Positions 25,598-34,687 of a DNA stretch of 64,000 nt are shown piece after piece. Origin of the DNA: Brevundimonas nasdae (GTDB lineage: Bacteria; Pseudomonadota; Alphaproteobacteria; Caulobacterales; Caulobacteraceae); assembly GCF_016654005.1 (NCBI RefSeq), contig NZ_JAEPWN010000007.1, positions 124,001 through 188,000 on the forward strand, given 5' to 3'. The notes beneath the pieces are model-generated. The model was not told where the DNA came from, ran no database searches, and saw only the letters and a program-made list of their open reading frames with translations. The stretch's first letter is position 1. Each line of letters begins with the position of its first letter. A program made the translations under genes and the position numbers.

Positions 25598-26958
25598 GAG
25601 CGATCCTCAGACAGAGAGACAGATCCGCCGCCGCCGCCATGGTCGCCCGACCGGACGGCATGGACGGCCGTGGTGAGACCGCGGCTGACCGCCTGGCGCC
25701 GTTCCATGGCGCGGGCCCAGGCCGGCTTGGCCGCACCTGCCGCGGGCGCCGTCGCCGCTCGAGCGGCAGGGTCGCCTGGGGCGGGCGACGACTCGGAGGG
25801 CGTCGCGGGCTGTGTCGGCGACGGTGTTTCGGGGGCCGCCGGCGACGAGGAAGCCGCAGGCGGGGTGGTCGGGGCGGAGGGGGCAGACGGTTTGCCGGTT
25901 GCGGCGGCAGCGGCGCCGTTGACAGGCGGCGCGCTCGGAGGCGATCCGCCGGAGGGGCCGGTGGGTCGTGCGGGACCGGTCCCTCCTGTCGAAGAGCCGC
26001 CGCGCGACGGCGTGGCGCGAGAGGCCGCGGCGCCGGCGCCGGCGCGGCCGGCGAGGCTGGACCCGCCAGCCGCCGCCAAGCGCGCGCCCGCAGCGCCGGC
26101 CATTGCGAGACCGCCGACGGCGAGGCCGGCGCCGACTGCCGCGCCGGCGCCGAGTTGGGGCGCCCCTGAGACGAGACCCGTGGCGATGCCAGGGCCGAAA
26201 ATGCTCAGTCCCATCAGGGTCAGGGCCGCGAGCGCGATGGCCATCACGTCTTCCAGCGTGGGTGGAGCGCCGGCGAAGTCGCGGGTGAAACTCTCGAACA
26301 GGGTCGAGCCGATGCCGACGATCACGGCCAGAACCAGCACCTTGACCCCCGAGGCGACGACATTGCCCAGCACCTTCTCGGCCAGGAAGGCGGTGCGGCC
26401 GAACAGGCCGAAGGGGATGAGGACGAAGCCCGCCAGTGTGGTGAGCTTGAACTCGATCAGGGTGACGAAGAGTTGGACGGCGAGAAGGAAGAAGGCGACG
26501 ATCACGATCAGGAAGGCGACCATCAGAACCATCACCTGGACGAAGTTCTCGAACAGGCCGGGGAAGCCGGAAAGTTCTGCGGCGGCCTCGAGCAGCGGCC
26601 GGCCGGCCTCCACGCCGGTCTGGGCCAGTTTGCCGGGGCGCATGAAGTCTGCGGCGGAGAGGCCGGAGCCGGAGGCTTTGAGCCCGAGGCCCGAGAAGCT
26701 GGCGAAGACGATGTCGGCCAGGCGTTGGAAATTGCCGATGAGAAAGGCGAAAAAGCCCACGAAGAGGGTCTTCTTGACCAGCCGTGCGAGGATGTCGTCT
26801 CCGGGCCCCCAGGCCCAGAACAGGGCCGCAAGGGTGACGTCGATCACCACCAGGGTGGAGGCCAGAAAGGCGACTTCGCCGCCCAGCAGGCCAAAGCCGC
26901 TGTCGATGTAGCGGCCGAAAACTTCGAAGAACCGATCGATGACGCCGACGTCGTTCAT
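25594..26958 (-). CDS. trbL: Conjugal transfer protein TrbL (VirB6-like)
   Basis: 454 residues. Residues 1-270 hold at least six hydrophobic helices (for example VMVLMVAFLIVIVAFFLLAV, then VKVLVLAVIVGIGSTL) as in TrbL/VirB6, the polytopic inner-membrane part of the channel. The C-terminal 170 residues are a low-complexity Ala/Gly/Pro/Ser-rich cytosolic tail, which is common in TrbL. The start overlaps trbK by 4 bp and the end overlaps trbF by 4 bp. Confidence 0.95.
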   Translation of the reverse strand: MNDVGVIDRFFEVFGRYIDSGFGLLGGEVAFLASTLVVIDVTLAALFWAWGPGDDILARLVKKTLFVGFFAFLIGNFQRLADIVFASFSGLGLKASGSGLSAADFMRPGKLAQTGVEAGRPLLEAAAELSGFPGLFENFVQVMVLMVAFLIVIVAFFLLAVQLFVTLIEFKLTTLAGFVLIPFGLFGRTAFLAEKVLGNVVASGVKVLVLAVIVGIGSTLFESFTRDFAGAPPTLEDVMAIALAALTLMGLSIFGPGIATGLVSGAPQLGAGAAVGAGLAVGGLAMAGAAGARLAAAGGSSLAGRAGAGAAASRATPSRGGSSTGGTGPARPTGPSGGSPPSAPPVNGAAAAATGKPSAPSAPTTPPAASSSPAAPETPSPTQPATPSESSPAPGDPAARAATAPAAGAAKPAWARAMERRQAVSRGLTTAVHAVRSGDHGGGGGSVSLSEDRS

Positions 26959-27227
26959 CGCTCTGCGCTCCCTGCGGACGCGGTTGTCGTCGGTCCCGCA
27001 AAGAAGCGTCGGCGCTGATCGGCCCAGGCCGCCTGACAGGTCGGGTCGGCGCCCCCGGCCTCACCGAGGGTCCGGCAGCGCGCCAGGGCGCTTGAAACAG
27101 GGGGAGGCGCCGCGGCGGCGGACTGCGGAGCGTGGCGCGGGGGCGCGCTCGCCGCCAAGGCGGCGGCGGCCAGCGCCGCGATGGTGATCACGGCCGTGGC
27201 GGCGCCCATGGGATTGGCGCGCATCAC
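26955..27227 (-). CDS. trbK: Putative entry-exclusion protein TrbK-alt
   Basis: 90 residues. One N-terminal membrane segment (about 8-26, AATAVITIAALAAAALA), an Ala/Pro linker, then a two-Cys segment (ARCRTLGEAGGADPTCQAAW) that is the hallmark of the TrbK-alt family. It sits between trbJ and trbL with 4-bp overlaps on both sides. In RP4 the gene at this place blocks entry of related elements; the same role is assumed here. Confidence 0.85.
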   Translation of the reverse strand: MMRANPMGAATAVITIAALAAAALAASAPPRHAPQSAAAAPPPVSSALARCRTLGEAGGADPTCQAAWADQRRRFFAGPTTTASAGSAER

Positions 27228-27952
27228 TGGGGCCCCGTCGGTTCGCCCATGAACCGGGCGAACCGCACCTTGGCGTCGGCGCGGACGGCGGCGCGGTCCG
27301 CCGCCTCCAGCGCCTGGGCGCGGCTCTGGGCCGCGACGAGGGCGGACAGGTCCGCCAGTTGGCTCGTCTGGAGCGCCAGGAGTTGATTGCCTGCCTGCGC
27401 CGCCTGAAGCCCGCCTACGGCGCCTTGGCTGGCGTCGATCAGACGCTGCATCTCGGTCCCGGTCTGATCGAAGCCCTCGACCACGCGCGCCTGAACCTTC
27501 AGCGAGTCCTGAAGGCCGGACACGGAATCGCTCCAGCGCTGCTCCGCGCGCGCAATGAGCGCCTGTTCGTCCAGGCTCAGATCGCTCGGCCGATACCGGG
27601 CGGCGAAGGCGGTCTCGATCTCGGCGACGTCATAGGCGAGCCCCTCGGCGTCGCGCATGAGCTGGCGGGTGCGCGCCATCTGGTCCTCAAGCGCGGCCAG
27701 GGACGACACGGGCAGGCTCGCCAGGTTCCGGGCCTGGTTGGTCAACGCCATCGCCTCGTTCTGGAGGGACTGGATCTGATTGTTGACGGCCTGCAGGGCC
27801 CGGGCGGCCTGAAGGAGATTTTGGGAATAGTTGGTGGGATCATAGACCACCACCTGGGCGGAGGCGGTCTGATCGATCCCCAGAAGTTCTGGCGCGGCGA
27901 CCAGAAGAAGAGCGGCGGCGCAGGCGTGAGCGACAAGGCGAGAACGGAACAT
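27224..27952 (-). CDS. trbJ: Conjugal transfer protein TrbJ (VirB5-like)
   Basis: 242 residues from ATG at 27952; the longer open frame upstream is the antiparallel shadow of trbE. A signal peptide ends at about residue 33 (TASAQ), followed by VVYDPTNYSQNLLQAARAL, the conserved TrbJ start of the mature protein, and long coiled-coil helices rich in Gln. It is a periplasmic or surface pilus-associated component. The end overlaps trbK by 4 bp, and trbE ends 11 bp upstream. Confidence 0.93.
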   Translation of the reverse strand: MFRSRLVAHACAAALLLVAAPELLGIDQTASAQVVVYDPTNYSQNLLQAARALQAVNNQIQSLQNEAMALTNQARNLASLPVSSLAALEDQMARTRQLMRDAEGLAYDVAEIETAFAARYRPSDLSLDEQALIARAEQRWSDSVSGLQDSLKVQARVVEGFDQTGTEMQRLIDASQGAVGGLQAAQAGNQLLALQTSQLADLSALVAAQSRAQALEAADRAAVRADAKVRFARFMGEPTGPQ

Positions 27953-27963
27953 GGTGTTGGCTC

Positions 27964-30407
27964 CTAGGGGGTGGTGAAGTCTGACGACGGCGCAGGGCGG
28001 TCGGGCAGCAGGTCCGCCGCCCACGGCAATCCGCGATGGCGCAGCCAGGCCCCGGCGAACCCGGCTCGGCCGCCCTCTTCGAGAAGGCGGGCGATCGTCG
28101 CCTGGTCGTCGCTCGAAGAGGCGGCGCAGAAGGCCAGGGCGACCGGCCCCAGACCGAGTTCGAACAGGCGGTCGCCGCCGCGGGTCTGGGCGTAATAGTC
28201 CCGCTTCGGCGTCGCCTGGGCCAGGATGTCGATCTGGCGGTCGCTCAGTCCGAAACGACGGTAGACGGCCTGTATCTGGGGCTCGCGCGCCCGGGCGTTG
28301 GGCAGCAAGACCCGGGTGTGGCAACTCTCGATCAGCACGGGCGCCAGATCGCTGTCGGCGATGTCGGCCAGGGACTGGGTGGCGAAGACCACGGAGGCGT
28401 TCTTCTTGCGCAGGGTCTTGAGCCACTCGCGCAGCTGGGCGCCGAAGCTGGCGTCTTCGAGGGCGAGCCAGCCTTCATCGACGATGATCAGGGTGGGGCG
28501 GCCGTCCAGCCGGGCCTCAATCCGATGGAAGAGATGGGCGAGCACGGCGGGGCGGCGGCGGACCCGGACAGGCCTTCGGTCTCGAAGGCTTGAACGGCGC
28601 CGGTTCCGAGGTGTTCGCTGTCGCCGTCCAGCAGTCGTCCCCAAGGCCCCGCCAGCGTATAGGGCGATAGCGCCTGTTTGATCTCCTGGGACTGGACCAG
28701 GGCGGTGAAGCCCGTAAGCGTGCGTTCCGCCGCCGGGGCGCCCGCCAGGCTTTCCAAGGCGCTCCAGATCCGGTCCTTGAGGTCGGGGGTGACGCTCACG
28801 CCTTCCCTTGCGATGAGATCGGCCATCCAGGCGGCGGCCCAGTTGCGCTCGCTCGGATCGTCGACGCCTTCGAGGGGCTGCAGCGTCAGTCCTGCGGCGT
28901 CGCCCGAGATCGCGGCCACCAGGTCGTGGAAGTCGCCGCCCATGGCCAGCGCCGCCGCCCGGATCGAGCCGCCGAAGTCGAAGGCGAAGACCTGGGCGGC
29001 CGGATAGCGACGAAATGATAAGGCCATGAGGGCCAGGAGCACGCTCTTGCCGGCGCCGGTCGGACCGACGACGAGGGCGTGGCCGACATCGCCGACATGG
29101 GTTGAGAAGCGGAACGGGGTCGAGCCTTCGGTCCGGGCGAAAAAGAGCGGCGGGCCATCCAGATGGGGATTGGTCGCCGGGCCCGCCCAGACGGCCGACA
29201 TGGGCATCATATGGGCCAGGTTCAGGGTGGAGATCGGCGCTGTTCGGACATTGGCGTAGAGGTGCCCAGGCAATCCGCCGAGCCAGGCGTCCACTGCGTT
29301 CAGAGTCTCGACCGTGCAGGTGAAATCGCGCGCCTGGATCAGCTTCTCGGCCTCACGAAGGCGGGCGTCGGCGACGGCCGGATCGGTGTGCCAGACGGCG
29401 AGACTGGCGGTGACCACGGCATAGCCGACCCCGTCCGATCCCAGGTCCTGCAGCGCGTCGTCGGCGTCCTGGGCCTTGTTGCCCGCGTCGCTGTCCAATA
29501 GGGCGGAGGTCTCGTTGGTCATCACCTCCTTGATCAGGGCCGCGACGGATTTGCGCTTGGCGAACCACTGGCGTCGGATGCGGCCCAGCATCTTGGCGGC
29601 GTCGGTCTTGTCCAGGCACAAGGCCCGGGTGGACCAGCGATAGGGAAAGGCCAGCCGGTTCAGTTCGTCGAGCAGCCCCGGCCAGGTCGCGGTCGGAAAG
29701 CCGCTGATGGTGAGGATCCGAAGGTGGGCGTCGCCCAGCTTGGGGCTTAGGCCGCCGGAGAGGGGACTGTCGGCCAGCAGGGCGTCCAGGTGCATCGGCG
29801 TTTCGGGCGGCCGGACCCCCTGGCGGCGCGGCGAGACGGCGCCGTGCAGGAAGGTCAGGGTCTGGGCGTCGTTGAGCCAAGCGATCTCGGGAAGCGCGCC
29901 TTCGATCTGGGCGAGCAAACGATCGGTGCGATCGGTGAACAGCGTCAGATGCTCGCGCCAATCGGCTTGCCCTGTGGGACGCCCGTCATAGAGCCACCGT
30001 TCGATGCGGCGGGCGTCTTCGGCGGGCGGCATCCAGACCAGGGTCAGGACATAGGCGCTTTCGAAATGGGCGCCTTCCGCCTCGAAGTCCGCCCGGCGCT
30101 CCGCCTCGACCAGGGTGGAGACGGGGTCTGGAAACAGGCTGTGCGGATAGTCGGCGGCGGGATCGCGCCGGGCTTCGACGAAGAGGGCCCAACCCGAGCC
30201 GAGGCGTCGAAGCGTGGTGTTCAGGCGAGCGGCGGCGGCGACCAGTTCGCTCGGCATGGCGGAGTCGAGATCGGGACCCCGAAAGCGCGCCGACCGCTGA
30301 AAGCTCCCGTCCTTGTTCAGCACCACCCCAGGCGCGACCAGGGCCGCCCAAGGCAGGAAGTCGGCCAGTCGGCGCGGCCGTCGAGCATATTCTCTGAGGT
30401 CCAGCAT
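27964..30407 (-). pseudogene. trbE: trbE (VirB4-like ATPase) with one frameshift
   Basis: The first frame from ATG at 30407 gives a normal TrbE: N-terminal CagE/TrbE domain, then Walker A GPTGAGKS at 448-455, reaching the conserved AFETEGL. After SAAAP the frame goes off and stops at 28488. Reading continues in the next frame from about 28560 as VLAHLFHRIEARLDGRPT, Walker B LIIVDEGWLALED and the normal C-terminus to the stop at 27964. Adding one base to the G4/C4 run at 28549-28552 restores SAAAPAVLAHLFHR. TrbE powers pilus assembly, so a real lesion would block transfer; a homopolymer sequencing error or programmed slippage would also explain it. Confidence 0.88.
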
Positions 30408-30408
30408 G

Positions 30409-30675
30409 TCAGACGTCCAGATAGCCGGGCAGGCGAAGGTGGCGGCGGGCGACCTCGACGAACTCCGGGTCGCGCCGCGCCGCCCACACCGCCAGCCCGT
30501 GGCCCACGAGCCAGACCGCCAGTCCCGCGAGCCAGAGCCTCAGCCCCAGGCCGAGCGCTGCGGCGAGGGTGCCGTTGACGATGGCGATGGCCCGCGGCGC
30601 CCCGGCCAGGAGGATGGGCTCGGTCAGGGACCGATGGAGTGGTGCGGTGAAGTCGTCGGGCAGCAGGTCGGTCAT
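30409..30675 (-). CDS. trbD: Conjugal transfer protein TrbD (VirB3-like)
   Basis: 88 residues from ATG at 30675, which overlaps the trbC stop by one base. Residues 12-35 carry the VirB3 signature (PLHRSLTEPILLAGAPR), followed by two hydrophobic helices at about 36-70. It is an inner-membrane partner of TrbE, which starts 1 bp downstream. Confidence 0.94.
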   Translation of the reverse strand: MTDLLPDDFTAPLHRSLTEPILLAGAPRAIAIVNGTLAAALGLGLRLWLAGLAVWLVGHGLAVWAARRDPEFVEVARRHLRLPGYLDV

Positions 30676-30992
30676 CAGACCAGGGCTCCGCCGCCGAAGG
30701 AGAAGAAGCTCAGGAAGAAGGAGGAGGCGGCGAAGGCGATGGACAGGCCGAAGACGATCTGGATCATTCGGCGCGCGCCGCCGGAGGTGTCGCCGAAGGC
30801 CAGGGTCAGGCCGGTCACGATGATGATCATCACGGCGATGATCTTGGCGACCGGCCCCTCGATCGATTCCAGGATCGACTGAAGCGGGGCCTCCCAGGGC
30901 ATGGCGGATCCGCCGGCCAGGGCAGGCGAGGCGGCGGCGAGGACCACGGCCAGTGCGAGGGCGGCGACGGCGCGGGGCGGCAGGCGGGACAT
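30675..30992 (-). CDS. trbC: Conjugal transfer prepilin TrbC (VirB2-like)
   Basis: 105 residues with a signal sequence (about 1-26, ending SPALA), then a short loop and two hydrophobic helices (IIAVMIIIVTGLTLAFG; IVFGLSIAFAASSFFLSFF) characteristic of VirB2/TrbC pilins. It is processed and cyclised in RP4-like systems by TraF, which is encoded at 37324-37860. It lies 33 bp downstream of trbB. Confidence 0.94.
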   Translation of the reverse strand: MSRLPPRAVAALALAVVLAAASPALAGGSAMPWEAPLQSILESIEGPVAKIIAVMIIIVTGLTLAFGDTSGGARRMIQIVFGLSIAFAASSFFLSFFSFGGGALV

Positions 30993-31025
30993 GGCGAAGC
31001 TCCAGTTTTTGGGGTTGGGAAGGCG

Positions 31026-31961
31026 TCAGGGTTCGAGGCGGGTCAGCCGGTAGGCGCCGTCGGTCGCCAGACCGTCGACGACGGCGAGTTCCGTGAGGCG
31101 GCGCGCGCCGCCCCGGCCGGCGAGCACGGCGATGAGATCGATGGTTTCGGCGATCAGGGCGCGCGGCGCGGTGACCACGGCCTCCTGGGTCAGTTGTTCC
31201 AGCCGATGGAGCGCCCCCATGGCGGAGCCGGCGTGGAGGGTGCCGACGCCGCCCGGATGGCCCGTGCCCCAAGCCTTGATCAGGTCGAGCGCCTCGGCGC
31301 CGCGCACCTCGCCGATGGGGATTCTGTCGGGCCGAAGCCGCAAGGCGGAACGGACGAGATCCGCCAGGGTGGCGGCGCCGTCCTTGGCGCGCAGGGCCAC
31401 GAGATTAGGCGCGGCGCATTGGAGCTCGCGGGTGTCCTCGATCAGCACCACCCGGTCTCCGCTCTCGGCGATTTCGGCGAGCAGGGCGTTGACCAGGGTG
31501 GTCTTGCCCGTGGAGGTGCCGCCGACGACCAGGATGTTCTTTCGGTTCGAAACGGCTTCGCGCAGACCATCGGCCTGGCGTTCGGTCATGACCCCGGCGG
31601 CGACATAGGCGTCGAGACGAAACACCGCCACGGCCGGTTTGCGGATCGCAAAACTGGGCGCCGCCACGACCGGTGCGATGAGGCCTTCGAACCGTTCCCC
31701 GCCCGGCAGTTCTGCGGAAATCCGAGGGTGGTCGGCGTCGACCCGCAGGCCGACCTGATGGGCGACAAGACGGATGAGGCGTTCGCCGTCGGCGGCGGAC
31801 AGGCGATGGCCGGTGTCGGCCAGCCCGACGCCCAGACGATCGGTCCAGATGCGGCCGTCCGGGTTCAACATCACCTCGACGACATCGTCATCCACAAGCA
31901 GGGCGCCGATGGCGGCGCCGAGCGCGGTCTGCAGCATGCGCAGGCTTCGGTCGGCGATCAT
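31026..31961 (-). CDS. trbB: Conjugal transfer ATPase TrbB (VirB11-like)
   Basis: 311 residues from ATG at 31961 (MIADRSLRMLQTALG), the start that matches other TrbB proteins; the frame stays open to 32129. It has an N-terminal domain with VEVMLNPDGRIW, Walker A GGTSTGKTT at 147-155, the Asp box VLIEDTREL, Walker B-like RPDRIPIGEVRG and the His box GTLHAG. It is a hexameric ATPase at the base of the secretion channel. Upstream, 264 bp without a gene separate it from copG and may hold the promoter of the trb operon. Confidence 0.95.
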   Translation of the reverse strand: MIADRSLRMLQTALGAAIGALLVDDDVVEVMLNPDGRIWTDRLGVGLADTGHRLSAADGERLIRLVAHQVGLRVDADHPRISAELPGGERFEGLIAPVVAAPSFAIRKPAVAVFRLDAYVAAGVMTERQADGLREAVSNRKNILVVGGTSTGKTTLVNALLAEIAESGDRVVLIEDTRELQCAAPNLVALRAKDGAATLADLVRSALRLRPDRIPIGEVRGAEALDLIKAWGTGHPGGVGTLHAGSAMGALHRLEQLTQEAVVTAPRALIAETIDLIAVLAGRGGARRLTELAVVDGLATDGAYRLTRLEP

Positions 31962-32225
31962 CGCGGCGCTCCGGCTGAGGGACCGTGACGCGATCCCGAA
32001 CGGGACGACTAAGGGGAGCGAATTTGATCGGTCTGCAACAGCCCAAATGGCGTCGTCGTACAGGGGCGTGCAATGACTTGCGTTTGTCGGCGCCCCCGCT
32101 GAGACCGGGGTCTCGGGACGTCGGTCCAAGAGGGCGGCGATCAGCCGACCGGACTGAGGGCGCGTCTCTTCTCCCGCGCCCGGATGCGCTCAGGGCCGCG
32201 ATCGCCTGGGGCGTCCCGTCCTCCG

Positions 32226-32675
32226 TCAGGGCGATACGTCTGCGGCTGTGGACGAGCCCGCGTCGGGCGATCCGGAGACGTCGTCCGCGACCTCTCTGGC
32301 GAATGATCGACCTTGCGACAACCGCCGCCCCAAGGCGTCGATGAAACCGATGTAGCGCTCCCGCCCCTTGGCCCGGGCCGCAGCCTGAGCCGCGTCCGGC
32401 AGGCTCGGAGTTGCGGTTAGCCAGAAGCGGATGAACAGGGCCAGCATCTCCACGGCGATCCCGAGGTCGCGTTCCAACCGATCCGCGCGCCGGTCCAGAC
32501 GGTCGAGCCGACGCGTCACGGCCGCTTCCTTCTGATCCGCGGCGTCTGGCGTCAGGAATCCGGCGATGGCCGCCTCGGCCACGGTCGATTTCGGGGCGCC
32601 CCGCTTCTTGGCGTAGGCCTCCAGCGCCTCGAGCAGCTTGGGATCCAGATAGACGGTGAGGAAGGGTTTGCGCAT
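32226..32675 (-). CDS. CopG/ribbon-helix-helix regulator
   Basis: 149 residues from ATG at 32675, with GAGG nine bases before it; a GTG at 32687 overlapping the traG stop is an alternative. The N-terminus (FLTVYLDPKLLEALEAYAKKRGAPKSTV) is a ribbon-helix-helix DNA-binding domain. The middle is a heptad-like coiled coil (RRLDRLDRRADRLERDL) with a hydrophobic stretch at about 80-92. CopG genes lie between traG and trbB in most Tn4371-like elements and are thought to regulate transfer genes. Confidence 0.88.
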   Translation of the reverse strand: MRKPFLTVYLDPKLLEALEAYAKKRGAPKSTVAEAAIAGFLTPDAADQKEAAVTRRLDRLDRRADRLERDLGIAVEMLALFIRFWLTATPSLPDAAQAAARAKGRERYIGFIDALGRRLSQGRSFAREVADDVSGSPDAGSSTAADVSP

Positions 32676-32683
32676 CGGGGGCC

Positions 32684-34666
32684 TCACAGGGGAATGCCGT
32701 CGTCGGGATCGAGCGCGGCCTGGCGCGCCGCGCGCCGCAGGGTCGCGTCGGTCGGATCGACGGCGGGCGCCTCGTCGTCATCGATGGCCGGCGTCTCGGT
32801 GGGGGCGAGGGGGCTGTCGATGAAGGCGGGGGCCTCCAGGGCGGGTTCCTGACGCGGTCCGCCCTCGGCGGCGCTGTCCTCCCACGCGGCCGGCTTGGTC
32901 TGGGGTGAAGATCGCCCGGCCTGTCGTTCCGGCGCCACGCCATTCACGCCCTCTCCGGTGTGGGCGTTCTCTGCGCCGGGGCCGGCCGACGTCAGCGGAG
33001 GCGGCGGCAGGACGCGGCGGCTCAGCTCGCGGTCGCGGTAGTAACGCACCTTGCTCGCCCGGATCGGCGCACAGCCCGCCGCCAGCACCAGGGCCTCGTC
33101 GATCGGCAGCTGCATCACCTCGCCGGGCGTCAACAGAGGCCGGGCCGTTTCCTGGCGCGACACCATCAGATGGCCGAGCCAGGGCGACAGACGATGGCCG
33201 GTGTAGTTGCGCATGGCGCGCAGCTCGGTCGCCGTGCCCAGGGTCTCGGAGATCCGCTTGGCGGTGCGTTCGTCATTGGCGGCGAAGGCGACGCGGACGT
33301 GGCAGTTGTCGAGAAGGGCGTTGGAGACGCCGTAAGCCTTCTCGATCTGGTTGAGCGACTGGGCGATCAGAAAGGCCTTGATCCCATAGCCGGCCATGAA
33401 GGCCAGGGCGGTCTCGAAGAAGTCGAGCCGGCCGAGCGCCGGGAATTCGTCCAGCATCATCAACAGCCGCCGACGTCCCTGAACCGCCTCCAGGTCCTCG
33501 GTCAGCCGGCGCCCCACCTGGTTGAGGATCAGGCGCACGAGGGGTTTGGTGCGGCTGATGTCGGAGGGCGGCACGACCAGATAGAGGCTGACGGGCCGAT
33601 CACCGCCCACGAGGTCGTCGATGCGCCAGTCGCAGCGCGCCGTCGCTCGCGCCACGATCGGGTCGCGGTAGAGACCGAGAAAGCTCATGGCGGTGGACAG
33701 GACGCCGGAGCGTTCGTTTTCGCTCTTGTTGAGGAGCTCGCGGGCGGCGGCGGCCACGACCGGATGCGGGCCTTCCTTGCGGTGCTGGGCCGTCATCATC
33801 CGCCGAAGCGTGGCCTCGATCGGGCGGCGGGGATCGGACAGGAAGGCGGCGACCCCGGCCAGGGTCTTGTCCGGCTCGACATAGAGGACGTGGAGGATGA
33901 CGCCCACCAAGAGGGCGTGGCTGGTCTTCTCCCAGTGATTGCGCCGTTCGAGCGCGCCTTCGGGGTCGACCAGGATGTCGGCGATGTTCTGGACGTCGCG
34001 CACCTCGCGCGCGCCCAAACGCACCTCGGCGAGCGGGTTGTAGGCGCTGGAGGCGGGGTCGGTCGGATCGAATTTGATCGCCGGACCGAAGCGGGCGCGC
34101 CAACCGGCGGTCAGGGTCCAGTTCTCGCCCTTGATGTCGTGGACCAGGACGGAGCCGGGCCAGGTCAGCAGGCTGGGCACCACCAGGCCGACGCCCTTGC
34201 CCGACCGGGTCGGCGCGAAACACAGCACATGTTCGGGGCCGTCATGGCGAAGATAGCGGTCGTCGAGCCGGCCCAGCACAACGCCGTCCTCGCCCAGCAG
34301 CCCGGCCGCACGGGCGTCGGTCGTTCCCGCCCAGCGCGCGGTGCCGTAGGTGGTGGCGGCCTGCGCCTCGCGCGATCGCCACACCGCCATGGCGAAGGCG
34401 CACGACACGGCGAGGGCGACGCCGGACACCACGACGCCCGCGCCTTCGAGGAAGATGTTCGGGGCGTAGGCGTCATAGACGAACCACCACCAGAAGAAGG
34501 CGAAGGGGGGATAGATTCGCACGTCGCCGACAGCGAACCAGGGCGCGCCGAGCGCGGCCTGATAACCGAGCCGCCAGGCCGTCCATTGGCCCGCGCCGAT
34601 GACGCCGGCGAGGACCAGGGCGAGGACCAGGCCGATCTGGCCCCAGAGAATGCGTCCGGCGGACAT
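32684..34666 (-). CDS. traG: Coupling protein TraG (VirD4-like)
   Basis: 660 residues. Two N-terminal membrane segments (about 8-30 and 70-95), Walker A APTRSGKG at 151-158, VLVHDIKGENW and Walker B LLMMLDEFPALG further on, as in TraG/VirD4. It brings the relaxase-DNA complex to the secretion channel. The last 110 residues are a Pro/Glu/Asp-rich low-complexity tail. AGGAA precedes the start; the stop is coupled to copG. Confidence 0.95.
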   Translation of the reverse strand: MSAGRILWGQIGLVLALVLAGVIGAGQWTAWRLGYQAALGAPWFAVGDVRIYPPFAFFWWWFVYDAYAPNIFLEGAGVVVSGVALAVSCAFAMAVWRSREAQAATTYGTARWAGTTDARAAGLLGEDGVVLGRLDDRYLRHDGPEHVLCFAPTRSGKGVGLVVPSLLTWPGSVLVHDIKGENWTLTAGWRARFGPAIKFDPTDPASSAYNPLAEVRLGAREVRDVQNIADILVDPEGALERRNHWEKTSHALLVGVILHVLYVEPDKTLAGVAAFLSDPRRPIEATLRRMMTAQHRKEGPHPVVAAAARELLNKSENERSGVLSTAMSFLGLYRDPIVARATARCDWRIDDLVGGDRPVSLYLVVPPSDISRTKPLVRLILNQVGRRLTEDLEAVQGRRRLLMMLDEFPALGRLDFFETALAFMAGYGIKAFLIAQSLNQIEKAYGVSNALLDNCHVRVAFAANDERTAKRISETLGTATELRAMRNYTGHRLSPWLGHLMVSRQETARPLLTPGEVMQLPIDEALVLAAGCAPIRASKVRYYRDRELSRRVLPPPPLTSAGPGAENAHTGEGVNGVAPERQAGRSSPQTKPAAWEDSAAEGGPRQEPALEAPAFIDSPLAPTETPAIDDDEAPAVDPTDATLRRAARQAALDPDDGIPL

Positions 34667-34687
34667 GGGCGGTTCCTGTGTGGAGGG

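Noticed and set aside
25187..26911. 574-codon + strand frame opposite trbF and trbL
   Set aside because: Ala/Pro/Arg low-complexity shadow of the trbL tail; no start context or domain.
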